From NCBI RefSeq assembly GCF_030512175.1, contig NZ_JAULBL010000001.1, positions 1,092,510-1,156,509 of the forward strand: 64,000 nt of DNA, read 5' to 3'. The notes under the pieces are model-generated. The model was given only the letters and a program-made list of their open reading frames with translations, was not told where the DNA came from and made no database searches. Of the stretch, positions 53,609 to 62,060 are shown piece by piece (position 1 is the first letter of the stretch; each line of letters begins with the position of its first letter). A program made the translations under genes and the position numbers. This stretch comes from Paeniglutamicibacter sulfureus (GTDB lineage: Bacteria > Actinomycetota > Actinomycetes > Actinomycetales > Micrococcaceae).

Positions 53609-54787
53609 ATGTCCGAGGACTCCACCGAATCATTGGGCGCAATACCCGATCCGGTACTTCGTTCCATCGGCTTCTTGGCATTCTTTGACCGTTTCGCCAC
53701 CCCGCCCATGCTCGTCGCCCTGGCTACTTTCACTGACCTCTCCTTGGCCCAGGCCGTCCAGCTAGTCGCCGTCTATGCGCTTTTCTATGCCTTCGGACAA
53801 CCGTTGTGGGGATTTCTCAGCGACCGCTTTGGTCGCCTGACGGTGCTGCGTCTGGCACTCATCGGGGCCGTTCTCGGCGCCGTTGCGAGCACCCTGTTCA
53901 TTTCATACGTGCCGTTGCTGGTGGCCAGGGCTTTCTCTGGTTTCATGTTCGGCGCCCTGTATCCCACCTTGCTCACGCTGCTGGGTGATACCCGGACGGG
54001 GATCGACCGCGCCCGGGGGCTCTCGGACCTGCAGATCTATTCCTCGCTGGGAGCGACCCTGGCCACCTTGGGAGCAGGAGCCGTCGCGACCTTCCTGGAT
54101 TGGCGGCTGGTCTTTGGAATTCCTGCATTGGGAGCTGCGGCAATCCTGTTTGCGTTGGCCAAGGTTTCGGCTGTTCCGGTGGTTCGTGGCCGCTTCCAGC
54201 TTCGCCGCGCCTTTACCGTAGCCGCGGTTGGCGTCTATGTGATTGCCCTGATGGAGGGCATGGTGTTGCTCGGCGCGCTGACCTACATCGTGCCGGCGCT
54301 TCAGCACGCCGGCGTGGGGATCGGGGTGGCCGGGCTGTTGGCCACCGGCTACGCCGTGGGGGTGATATTCGGTGCCCGCGCGATGAAGAAATTGGTGCAC
54401 CGTTTCTCCCGGACCCAGCTGATTTGTGCCGGCGGCTCGGTATTGACGGTGGCTTGCGGGATCTCCATGCTGTGGCCGGTACCTGCGGTGGTCACCGTGA
54501 CGGCGACCTTGATCGGCGTCGCCAACGCGGTCATGCACTCGTCAATGCAGGGTTGGGCCACCGATGTCGCACCGCAGGCCCGTGCGACGACCGTCTCGTT
54601 GTTCGCCGCATCGCTGTTCCTGGGCGGCTCGCTGGGAAACTTCGCCACGGCCACCCTGGCCGAAACGGGCGACTACGCCGCCATCTTCGGCTACGGACTG
54701 CTGCTCAGCGCCCTGCTGACAACGGCCGCGACATTCGGCCACACAGCATGGAACCGCCGCCATGCCGAACCCGCCACCCTCGGATAG
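53609..54787 (+). CDS. MFS transporter
   Basis: About 392 residues with 12 predicted transmembrane helices. The FGQPLWGFLSDRFGRLTVLR loop between TM2 and TM3 (~residues 60-79) is the MFS signature GxLxDRxGR, and a repeat-like loop occurs after TM8. It resembles drug or metabolite exporters of the MFS_1 group. ATG 53609 is preferred, but an in-frame TTG at 53588, with AGGA upstream, would add seven residues. It is monocistronic. Substrate unknown. Confidence 0.85.
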   Translation: MSEDSTESLGAIPDPVLRSIGFLAFFDRFATPPMLVALATFTDLSLAQAVQLVAVYALFYAFGQPLWGFLSDRFGRLTVLRLALIGAVLGAVASTLFISYVPLLVARAFSGFMFGALYPTLLTLLGDTRTGIDRARGLSDLQIYSSLGATLATLGAGAVATFLDWRLVFGIPALGAAAILFALAKVSAVPVVRGRFQLRRAFTVAAVGVYVIALMEGMVLLGALTYIVPALQHAGVGIGVAGLLATGYAVGVIFGARAMKKLVHRFSRTQLICAGGSVLTVACGISMLWPVPAVVTVTATLIGVANAVMHSSMQGWATDVAPQARATTVSLFAASLFLGGSLGNFATATLAETGDYAAIFGYGLLLSALLTTAATFGHTAWNRRHAEPATLG

Positions 54788-54972
54788 CAACTCGCAATAG
54801 TTTCCGCGCGTCCCGCCCATGAACGTTGACGCCATGGAACCATGGCAAAAACATCGCACGAACATTGCCCGCCCCAGTGTTCACGAATTCGTGGGCGAGT
54901 CTTTGCCGGCAGGACCCCTTCCCGGACCACGAACCCCGTTCCCCATTCACCTGCACTTGGAAAGTTGGAGGT

Positions 54973-54990
54973 GCCGACGAATAAGTCGGC
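54973..54990 (+). promoter_or_regulatory. 5' leader hairpin before phosphoesterase 1
   Basis: GCCGAC and GTCGGC form a perfect stem around GAATAA and are followed by AGGTTTTCC, 29 bases before the GTG start. It could end the MFS transcript or act in the leader. A perfect palindrome CACGAATTCGTG lies further upstream at 54882-54893. Confidence 0.35.
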
Positions 54991-55018
54991 AGGTTTTCCC
55001 CCAACCCGGAGGTCCCTC

Positions 55019-56842
55019 GTGCAGTCGTTCACCCCACCGTCCAAGAAGGCCCATGCCCGTCCCCTTGGCATTGCCGCCGGAACCCTGGCGCTCATGTTCG
55101 CCGGATCCGTTCTCTCCCCCGCCGCCAGCGCAGCCCCCGTCAAGGCTGACTGGGACGCAGCTGCCTTCCGCGGCACCGTCGATGTCGTCAAGCCAACCGG
55201 CGACGCAGGCCAGGAGGCCATCGATGGAATCGTTTTCGATGACAAGAACAAGAACTCCAAGCAGGACGCCGGCGAACGCGGCGTCAACGGCGTGACCGTG
55301 TCGAACGGACGCGACGTCACAAAGACCGATTCGAAGGGCCGCTACGAGCTGCCGGCCTTTGACAACATGACGGTGTTCGTTACGCAGCCGCGCGGCTACC
55401 AGGTACCGGTCGACGAAAACAATGTCGCCCAGTTCTCCTACCACCACCTGCCCGCCGGCTCCCCGGAGCTGAAGTTCGGCGGCATCGCCCCGACCGGCGC
55501 ACTGCCTGAGGCAGTGAACTTCCCGCTGGCCAAGAGCCAGCTGACCCAGTCCCCCGAGCAGCACTGCCTCATCGGTGGCGACATCCAGACCTACAACCAG
55601 GACGAGGTCGAATACGCCCGCAACGGCGCTTTCGCCGACCTGGCCCAGCGCACCGACTACGAAGGCTGCGGCGCCCTGTTTATTGGGGACGTGGTCGGCG
55701 ACGACCTTTCCTTCTACCCGCAGACCCGTGAACTGGCCAGCGTCCTGAATGGCCCGGCCCGCTTCCTGCCCGGCAACCACGACCTGGACTTCGACTCGAC
55801 CACCAGCGAGCACGCGTTCGACACCTTTAAGGCCAACCTCGGCCCGGAGTACTACTCCTACGACGCCGGCAAGGCCCACGTGGTCGCGCTGAACACCGTC
55901 GAGTACCCGACCAAGCAACCCGCCGCGAAGGGCGATTACACCGGCGCCCTGGACGAGCAGCAGCTTCAGTGGCTGCGCAACGACATTGCCCAGGTGCCGA
56001 TGAACAAGGTCATCGTGCTGGCCGCGCACATCCCGCTGCTTGACTTCGCCGACCAGGGAAGCGCCAAGCACCAGGTCAAGCAGGTAGCCGAGATCTACGA
56101 GCTGCTCGAGGGCCGCGAGGTCGTGGCGCTGGGCGGACACACCCACAGCATCGAGAACATGCGCGAAGGCGACAAGCTCGAAGGCTGGAATGACATCTTC
56201 GGCATCGACGGACTGCCCTTCACGCACATCACGGCCGGCGCGATCTCCGGCGACTGGTACTCCGGACGCGACACCGAGGGCGGCTACCCGCTCGCCCTGC
56301 AGCGCGACGGCGGACGCCCGGGCGTACTGACACTTGACATCAAGAACACCGATGTCGTCGAACGCTTCACCGTCCGCGGCGAAGACGACTCCGTGCAGAT
56401 GGCCCTGGGGCTGAACACCCCGGCCTACCGCGACTGGTACGCCGCGAACCTTTCCAACAAGGGCAAGGCCCCCGAGTTCGAGAACCCGCTGTCCGTGCCG
56501 AAGTCCGACTTGGCCAACAACACCTGGCTGACCACCAACTTCTGGATGGGTTCCACCGGCTCCACCGTCAAGGTGAGCATCGACGGCGCGGCAACCACCG
56601 AGGCGACCCGGACCCAGGCGATGGAAGGCGAAGCCCCGCTGGTCGGCGCCGAGTACTCCGACCCGGTGGCCGCTCAGGAGCAGCTGGTCAACGGCGGCAG
56701 CCTCGCCGACCGCTCCATGCACCTGTGGCGCCTGGAACTGCCTTCCGGCCTCGCCGTCGGCGAGCACACCGCGGAGGTCACCGCGACCGACGTGCACGGC
56801 CGCGAATTCACGCAGACCCTGGCGTTCGAGGTCACCGAGTAA
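55019..56842 (+). CDS. Secreted calcineurin-like phosphoesterase 1 (MetallophosN-Metallophos-MetallophosC)
   Basis: The 607-residue exoprotein has a Sec signal (basic SKKAHARP, hydrophobic core, cleavage near ASAA, ~residue 40), an Ig-like N-domain (DDKNKNSKQDAGE to TVFVTQPRGYQVPV, ~75-130), a metallophosphoesterase core with GDIQTYNQ, FIGDVVGDDL, GNHDLDF, AHIPLLDF and GGHTHS (~190-440), and a C-terminal beta domain (~460-600). It should hydrolyse phosphoesters outside the cell with two metal ions. The first metal motif has Gln where DxH is usual. The GTG start is supported by GGAGG (55008-55012) and by alignment with the paralogue at 57059. Substrate unknown. Confidence 0.9.
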   Translation: MQSFTPPSKKAHARPLGIAAGTLALMFAGSVLSPAASAAPVKADWDAAAFRGTVDVVKPTGDAGQEAIDGIVFDDKNKNSKQDAGERGVNGVTVSNGRDVTKTDSKGRYELPAFDNMTVFVTQPRGYQVPVDENNVAQFSYHHLPAGSPELKFGGIAPTGALPEAVNFPLAKSQLTQSPEQHCLIGGDIQTYNQDEVEYARNGAFADLAQRTDYEGCGALFIGDVVGDDLSFYPQTRELASVLNGPARFLPGNHDLDFDSTTSEHAFDTFKANLGPEYYSYDAGKAHVVALNTVEYPTKQPAAKGDYTGALDEQQLQWLRNDIAQVPMNKVIVLAAHIPLLDFADQGSAKHQVKQVAEIYELLEGREVVALGGHTHSIENMREGDKLEGWNDIFGIDGLPFTHITAGAISGDWYSGRDTEGGYPLALQRDGGRPGVLTLDIKNTDVVERFTVRGEDDSVQMALGLNTPAYRDWYAANLSNKGKAPEFENPLSVPKSDLANNTWLTTNFWMGSTGSTVKVSIDGAATTEATRTQAMEGEAPLVGAEYSDPVAAQEQLVNGGSLADRSMHLWRLELPSGLAVGEHTAEVTATDVHGREFTQTLAFEVTE

Positions 56843-56869
56843 CACCCGGTTTCACACATTGAGCGCACT

Positions 56870-56915
56870 GGCGGTGCGTCGCGGCCTTCGGGCTGCGGCG
56901 CACCGCCGCCGTTTT
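56870..56915 (+). terminator. Intrinsic terminator of phosphoesterase 1 (duplicated)
   Basis: GGCGGTGCG pairs with CGCACCGCC and GTTTT follows. Flanking bases are nearly identical to the terminator at 58906, so the duplication includes gene and terminator. Confidence 0.8.
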
Positions 56916-56979
56916 CGGAATCTTCCCTTCGGCGAGTCGCCTCGTCCATGCCACCCGGCGCTCCCCCAATCACTGCTTG

Positions 56980-57001
56980 CCGTTCACCTGCCGTTGAAAC
57001 G
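56980..57001 (+). promoter_or_regulatory. Pho-box-like direct repeat before phosphoesterase 2
   Basis: CCGTTCACCTG and CCGTTGAAACG are adjacent 11-base units, the spacing of actinobacterial PhoP boxes. The second unit is only a partial match. Phosphate control of a secreted phosphoesterase would make sense, but this is inference. Confidence 0.3.
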
Positions 57002-57058
57002 CTGGACAAGGCCGGTTCCCCGATCGGCCCAAAATCCAATCGCACCGGAAGGCACGTC

Positions 57059-58879
57059 TTGAAGCCGTTCATCAATCCGTCCAAGAAGCCACCAGTCCGG
57101 CCGCTGGCCATCGCGGCAGGTGCCCTGGTCCTGGCCACCGCGGGCACCCTGCTTTCCTCCAGCGCGGGCGCGGCCCCCACCCAGCCCGACTGGGACTCAA
57201 CTGCCTACCGCGGTGCCGTCGAGGTCGTTGCGCCGACCGGCACCAACAACCAGGAAATGCTCAAAGGGGTCGTCTTTGACGACAAGAACAAGAACTCCCG
57301 GCACGACGGCAACGAGCCCGGCCTGAACGGCGTGAGCGTGTCCAACGGACGCGAGATCGCCACAACCGATTCAAACGGCCGCTACGAACTTCCGGCGTTC
57401 GACAACATGACGGTGTTCGTCACCCAGCCGCGCGGCTACCAGGTCCCTGTCGACGAGGACAACATCGCCCAGTTCTTCTACAACCACCTGCCCGAAGGCT
57501 CCCCGGCCCTGAAGTTCGGCGGCATCGCCCCGACCGGGGCCCTGCCGGACGCGGTCAACTTCCCGCTGGCCCAAAGCACGCTGACCCAGTCGCCCGAGCA
57601 GCACTGCGCCATTGGCGCAGACATCCAGACCTACAACCAGAAGGAAGTCGAGTACGCCCGCAACGGCGTATTCGCGGATCTCGCCGCGCGCGAGGACTAC
57701 GCCGGTTGCGGCGCCCTGTTCATCGGCGACGTGGTGGGCGACGACCTCTCTGTATTCACCCAGACCCGCGAGCTGACCTCCATGCTCAACGGTCCCGCAC
57801 GTTTCCTGCCCGGCAACCACGACCTGGACTTCGACGCGCTTGACGGGGAACACGAGTTCGACTCCTTCCGCGCCCAGTTCGGGCCGGAGTACTACTCCTA
57901 CGACTCCGGCATGGCGCACGTCGTGGCGCTGAGCAACATCGAGTACCCGACGAAGGTGCCCGCCAAGAAGAGCAGCTACACCTACGGCCTCGGCGAGCGC
58001 CAGCTCGACTGGTTGCGCGCGGACATCGCACAGGTCCCGAAGAACAAGGTCATCGTGTTGGCGGGCCACAGCCCGTTGCTCGAGTTCTACTACAGCGACT
58101 CGCACACCGTGAAGCAGCTGAAGGAGATCTACGAGATCCTTGAGGGTCGTGAGGTCGTCTCGCTGGGCGGGCACACGCACATGGCGGAGAACCTGCGCGA
58201 GGGTGACTTGATGGCCGGGTGGCGCGACGAGGTCGGCGAGGCGGGTCTGCCGTTCACGCACTTGACCGTTCCCGCGGTCTCGGGCCACTGGTACGGCGGC
58301 CGGGTCCTGGACGGAGGCTATCCGACGTCCGTCCAGCGCGACGGCACCCCGCCAGGCGTGCTGACCCTCGACATCAAGAACACGGAAGTCACCGAGCGTT
58401 TCACCGTCCGAGGCGGCGATGGGACCCGGCAGATGTCCGTGGGCCTGAACACGCCGAAGTACCGCGCTTGGTACGAGGAGAACATCGACCTGCCGCGCGG
58501 TTCCGCTCCCGAGCTGGAGGAACCGCTGTTGGTGTCAAAGGACGATCTTGCCGTCCAGGCCTGGCTGACTGCCAATTTCTGGATGGGCAGCACCGGCTCC
58601 TCCGTCGAGGTCAAGGTCGACGGCGGCCGACCCGTCGCGGCCGTACGCACCCAGCAGATGAGTGGAGAGACCCCGCGCATCGGCGCCGAGTATTCCGACC
58701 CCGCGGCCATCCAGGAGCAGTTCGTCCACGGCGGCGGACTCGCCGACCGCTCCATGCACCTGTGGCGTCTCGAGCTGCCCGCGGATCTCGCGCTCGGGGA
58801 GCACACCGCGGAGTTCACCGCCACCGACATGCACGGCCGTGAATTCACCGAAACCCTGGCCTTCCAAGTCACCGAATAA
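57059..58879 (+). CDS. Secreted calcineurin-like phosphoesterase 2 (tandem paralogue)
   Basis: The 606-residue protein has the same layout as phosphoesterase 1: Sec signal (NPSKKPPVRPLAIAAG, cleavage near AGAA), N-domain, core with GADIQTYNQ, FIGDVVGDDL, GNHDLDF, AGHSPLLEF and GGHTHM, and C-domain. TTG 57059 is chosen from GGAAGG six bases upstream and because it aligns with the GTG of the first copy. Conservation is high in core and C-domain and lower in the signal peptide and around residues 300-360, showing an old tandem duplication with divergence. It has its own leader and terminator, so the copies may be expressed separately. Confidence 0.9.
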   Translation: MKPFINPSKKPPVRPLAIAAGALVLATAGTLLSSSAGAAPTQPDWDSTAYRGAVEVVAPTGTNNQEMLKGVVFDDKNKNSRHDGNEPGLNGVSVSNGREIATTDSNGRYELPAFDNMTVFVTQPRGYQVPVDEDNIAQFFYNHLPEGSPALKFGGIAPTGALPDAVNFPLAQSTLTQSPEQHCAIGADIQTYNQKEVEYARNGVFADLAAREDYAGCGALFIGDVVGDDLSVFTQTRELTSMLNGPARFLPGNHDLDFDALDGEHEFDSFRAQFGPEYYSYDSGMAHVVALSNIEYPTKVPAKKSSYTYGLGERQLDWLRADIAQVPKNKVIVLAGHSPLLEFYYSDSHTVKQLKEIYEILEGREVVSLGGHTHMAENLREGDLMAGWRDEVGEAGLPFTHLTVPAVSGHWYGGRVLDGGYPTSVQRDGTPPGVLTLDIKNTEVTERFTVRGGDGTRQMSVGLNTPKYRAWYEENIDLPRGSAPELEEPLLVSKDDLAVQAWLTANFWMGSTGSSVEVKVDGGRPVAAVRTQQMSGETPRIGAEYSDPAAIQEQFVHGGGLADRSMHLWRLELPADLALGEHTAEFTATDMHGREFTETLAFQVTE

Positions 58880-58905
58880 CACCCGGTTTCCCTTATTGAA
58901 GGCAC

Positions 58906-58952
58906 CGGCGGTGCGTCGCGGCCTTCGGGCTGCGGCGCACCGCCGTCGTTTT
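58906..58952 (+). terminator. Intrinsic terminator of phosphoesterase 2 (duplicated)
   Basis: CGGCGGTGCG pairs with CGCACCGCCG, loop GGCCTTCGGGC-like, followed by TCGTTTT. Near copy of the terminator at 56870. Confidence 0.8.
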
Positions 58953-59028
58953 CGCCACTTCTTCCTTGGTGCACCGGGCCGCCGGATGCTGCTTCGACGC
59001 TTGATGCAAAGATCCGACCTTAGTTGGC

Positions 59029-59847
59029 TTACGTATTTGCCAGCATGAATTCGCGGGCTTCGCGAACCTGTTCTTCGGTGGGCGTCAGGCCGGTGTAGAG
59101 AACAAACTGCTCCACGGCCTGCAGCGTTGCAACGTCGGCACCGGTCACTACCGGCTTCCCCGCGTTGCGTGCGGCACGGATGAGAGGCGTCTGAACCGGC
59201 ATGGCAACGACGTCGAACACCACCTGCGAAGCCGTGACCTGTTCCAGCGAGAACGGCATCCGGTCCGCGTCCCCGCCACCGGCCATGCCGATAGGGGTGA
59301 CGTTGACCAGCAGTTCTGCACCGTCCTCGGCTTCAGCAGCCCACTCGAAGCCATAGGCCCGGGCCAGAATCCGGCCGGCCGATTCATTGCGGGCAACCAC
59401 CACGACGTCGTCGAACCCCGCGTCCCGCAGTGCTGCCACCACTGCCTTGGCCATTCCCCCGGACCCACGGACCGCAGTTCGCAGCGAAGGGGAAATGTTG
59501 CGGGTTTTCAGCAATTCAAGCACTGCCGAATAGTCGGTGTTGTGGGCCGTGAGGACACCGTTGTCATTGACGATGGTATTCACTGAATCGATGGCCGCGG
59601 CGGAAGCGGCCACATGGTCGACGAGCGGAATCACCGCTTCCTTGTAGGGCATGGAAACGGCGGCACCACGTATGCCAAGACCGCGGACGCCGGCGATGGC
59701 CTGGGCCAAGTCGGTGGGGGCGAACGCCTTGTAGATCCAGTTCAGGCCCAGCTGCCCGTAAAGGTGGTTGTGGAACAGGGTCCCGTTGTTGCTGGGCCGC
59801 GCCGCAAGCGAAATGCACAGCTTCATGTCCTTGTTCAATATCGGCAT
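59029..59847 (-). CDS. Shikimate dehydrogenase-like protein (AroE paralogue)
   Basis: The 272-residue protein has both AroE domains: SMPYKEAV (~residue 65, in place of SxTxPxK), NTDYSAV (~104), the NADP-binding GSGGMAKAVVAALRDAGF (~130) and NVTPIGMAGG (~180). The canonical shikimate-binding SxSxxxHN start is replaced by LAARPSNNGTLFHN, a version found in AroE-like paralogues of uncertain substrate rather than housekeeping AroE. It should reduce or oxidise a shikimate-like hydroxy acid with NAD(P)H. It lies 74 bases downstream of the FadR-type regulator and may belong to the same unit. Confidence 0.87.
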   Translation of the reverse strand: MPILNKDMKLCISLAARPSNNGTLFHNHLYGQLGLNWIYKAFAPTDLAQAIAGVRGLGIRGAAVSMPYKEAVIPLVDHVAASAAAIDSVNTIVNDNGVLTAHNTDYSAVLELLKTRNISPSLRTAVRGSGGMAKAVVAALRDAGFDDVVVVARNESAGRILARAYGFEWAAEAEDGAELLVNVTPIGMAGGGDADRMPFSLEQVTASQVVFDVVAMPVQTPLIRAARNAGKPVVTGADVATLQAVEQFVLYTGLTPTEEQVREAREFMLANT

Positions 59848-59921
59848 GCTTCAGTCTAATCCGGCGGCCCCGGACCAAAATCGCTGCGCTTACTCGTCGG
59901 CCAATGACGTCGCTTGTGCCG

Positions 59922-60602
59922 CTACTTCACGGGCATCCAGCCCATGCAGTAGTCCAGGTTCGCGATGACGGTGCGCACGGCGGCCTCGCCGTCACCGGCC
60001 TCGATCGCGTCCAGCAGGTCTTCGTGGCCCACTGCCATGCAGCCGTCGAAGCCGGCTTCGAGCCGCTGGACCATCTTGGTCCCGTGGAAGACATCCCCGA
60101 AGCTTTCGTAGAGTTCGTGCAGCAGAGTATTGCCGGAGGCCTCGGCCACGCGCAGGTGGAATTCCCAATCCGCTGTCGACCAGACCTCGTAGTCGGCGGC
60201 CTCCCAGGCCTCGCGCCGTCGGACTAGCAATGCGCGAAGCACGGAAATCACGGTGGGGTCGGCCGAGCCGGCGGCGAGCCGGGCGGCCTGCGTGTCCAGG
60301 GCGAAGCGCACCTGGAGCACGTCCTCGTCCGCGTGTTCGCGGTAGACCCGCTGCGCGGTGCCGCTGATTTCACTGGTGGCGCGCACATAGGTCCCGTCTC
60401 CGCGCAGGACCTCGAACAGACCGGCGTGTGCGAGCGCCTTGACCGCCTCGCGCAGGGTGCCGCGGGAAACTCCCAGCTCGGCCACGAGTTCGGGTTCGGA
60501 TGGGATCTTCTCGCCCACGCCCCAGCGCCCCGAAGCGACGGCCTCGCGCAGCCGTGCAACAACCTCGTCGGCCAACGGCGGCCGCAAACCGGGCACGCTC
60601 AC
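59922..60602 (-). CDS. GntR-family regulator (FadR/FCD subfamily)
   Basis: The 226-residue protein has a GntR winged helix (residues ~8-75: VVARLREAVASGRWGVGEKIPS, LGVSRGTLREAVKAL) and a C-terminal all-helical FCD domain with metal-binding type residues (DWEFHLRVAEASGN, ~145; VGHEDLLDAIEAGD, ~190). It likely represses the MFS gene upstream; the GTG start at 60602 overlaps that gene's stop (GTGA) with GGAGG seven bases before, so regulator and carrier are one unit under a palindromic operator at 61918. Effector probably a carboxylate carried by the MFS protein. Confidence 0.9.
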   Translation of the reverse strand: MSVPGLRPPLADEVVARLREAVASGRWGVGEKIPSEPELVAELGVSRGTLREAVKALAHAGLFEVLRGDGTYVRATSEISGTAQRVYREHADEDVLQVRFALDTQAARLAAGSADPTVISVLRALLVRRREAWEAADYEVWSTADWEFHLRVAEASGNTLLHELYESFGDVFHGTKMVQRLEAGFDGCMAVGHEDLLDAIEAGDGEAAVRTVIANLDYCMGWMPVK

Positions 60603-61912
60603 GCCTGCACCTCCACCGGGACAACCTTTTTCCGGCCGATTCCGCCCAGCCGGTAGCCCAGGACAAACTGCACCAGGGCCACACCGACGAGGATCACCAG
60701 GGGAACCGTCCAGGAACCAAGAACACCCTGCAACAGGCCGAGGCCGAACGGGCCGGCGGCGGCGACGAGGTAACCGACTGACTGGGCCAGGGTCGACAGT
60801 GCGGTGGTTTCGGCTGCGCTCTCGCCGCTGCGGCTGATCATCAGCATCAACAGCGGGAAAATGCCCAGTCCCAGGCCGGTGAGAACCGCAGGGATCACCG
60901 AGAACGCGACGGGGAGCAGCAGCAGGGAAGTGAAGCCGGCGACGGCGCACCCGCAAGTCAGGATGAAGGCGGGGCGCAAGAGCCGCGGCTTCGAGGCCAT
61001 CCACAACAGGAGCAACACCGTGGGGATGCTGACCGCCTGCACCAGGCCCAGCATGAAGCCCGCCGTGGCGGCATTCGATCCACGCGAAATGAGGATGTGC
61101 GGCAACCAGCTCAACAGCGTGTAAACCAGCAGTGACTGGACCGCAAAGACCGAGGTGAACAGCAGGCCCTTGCGTGTTGCCAGCATGGGCCACGGGGAGA
61201 CGTGGGGTCCGGCGGGTCCGGAAGCGCGGCTTCCCCTGATGGCCAGCGGAAGGAAGACCAGCAGCGCGAGGGCCGCCGGAATTGCCCAGGCAGCAAGGCC
61301 GAGCGTCGGCGATCCCAAGACTCCGGCGATCGGCACGCTCAGCGCCGCGGCGCTGGTCGCACCCACCGACATGGTGACGGTGTAGGTGGCGGTCATCGCC
61401 GCGGATCTGCTGGCGTGGTGCTCCCGGATGAAGGAGGGCATGGTCACGTTGCAGATGGCCAGGCCGGACATGCCGAGCACGGTGCCGGCCAGCAGCAGCC
61501 AGGTGGACTCGAAAGCGCGCACGGCCAGACCCAGGGTCAGCAGCAGCAGGGCGATTCCAATCGCCCGCTCAAGACCCGTGTGCTTGACCAACCAGGCGGT
61601 GCCGGCCCCGGCGAAGGCAAAGCAGAGCACCGGGATGGTGGGCAGCAGCGAGGCCACCAGCGTGCCGTATCCGAGCAGGGTTTCCAGGTCGTGATAAAGC
61701 GGCGCCGCGGAGGCAATCCCGGCGCGAAGGTTCAGGCCGACCAGGACCACCGCAGCCACGGTCAGGGCCCCGGTGACCCAGCCGTTTCGACGTGCGGGCG
61801 CCGGCCCGGCAACCGGAGCACCGACGGCCGCTTCGACCTCGGCCATCTGTCCGGCGACATCCTCCGCGGCCTGCGGTGGGCTGGGTGGTTTCCGGGTCGT
61901 CTCTGAGCTCAT
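60599..61912 (-). CDS. CynX/NimT-family MFS transporter 1
   Basis: The 437-residue carrier has a ~40-residue hydrophilic N-tail and 12 helices of the CynX/NimT branch: VLVGLNLRAGIASAAPLYHDLE (~57-78, the LRxxIxxxxPL motif of the family), TMPSFIREHHASRSAAMTATYT (~158) and SRSGESAAETTALSTLAQSVGYL (~370). Members carry cyanate, nitroimidazoles or small anions. Gene order carrier-GntR suggests efflux or uptake of the regulator's effector. There is no ribosome site; TAATGT lies six bases upstream of ATG, so the mRNA may be leaderless, with the operator over the -10. Confidence 0.88.
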   Translation of the reverse strand: MSSETTRKPPSPPQAAEDVAGQMAEVEAAVGAPVAGPAPARRNGWVTGALTVAAVVLVGLNLRAGIASAAPLYHDLETLLGYGTLVASLLPTIPVLCFAFAGAGTAWLVKHTGLERAIGIALLLLTLGLAVRAFESTWLLLAGTVLGMSGLAICNVTMPSFIREHHASRSAAMTATYTVTMSVGATSAAALSVPIAGVLGSPTLGLAAWAIPAALALLVFLPLAIRGSRASGPAGPHVSPWPMLATRKGLLFTSVFAVQSLLVYTLLSWLPHILISRGSNAATAGFMLGLVQAVSIPTVLLLLWMASKPRLLRPAFILTCGCAVAGFTSLLLLPVAFSVIPAVLTGLGLGIFPLLMLMISRSGESAAETTALSTLAQSVGYLVAAAGPFGLGLLQGVLGSWTVPLVILVGVALVQFVLGYRLGGIGRKKVVPVEVQA

Positions 61913-61917
61913 GGTTA

Positions 61918-61939
61918 AACATTAGACGTCTGATGTTTG
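61918..61939. promoter_or_regulatory. GntR/FadR-type operator upstream of CynX-like carrier 1
   Basis: A 22-base near-perfect palindrome centred on AGACGTCT, with outer arms AAACAT and ATGTTT and a single mismatched pair. It overlaps the putative -10 hexamer and lies six bases before the ATG, ideal for repression by the GntR protein of the same operon. Confidence 0.65.
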
Positions 61940-62060
61940 TTGCGGTGAATTTCGTGGCCTTTCCCACGAACCGGCACCCTTTGCCGGGGCTCCGCTAGGC
62001 TGGCTTCAGGACCAGGGCACCAATTGGCCACCACGTCCAGAGAGCCCTAAGGAGTCCACC

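Noticed and set aside
54947-56845. Open frame of 632 codons on the minus strand
   Set aside because: Antisense to phosphoesterase 1; a similar antisense frame exists for the paralogue, an effect of base composition.
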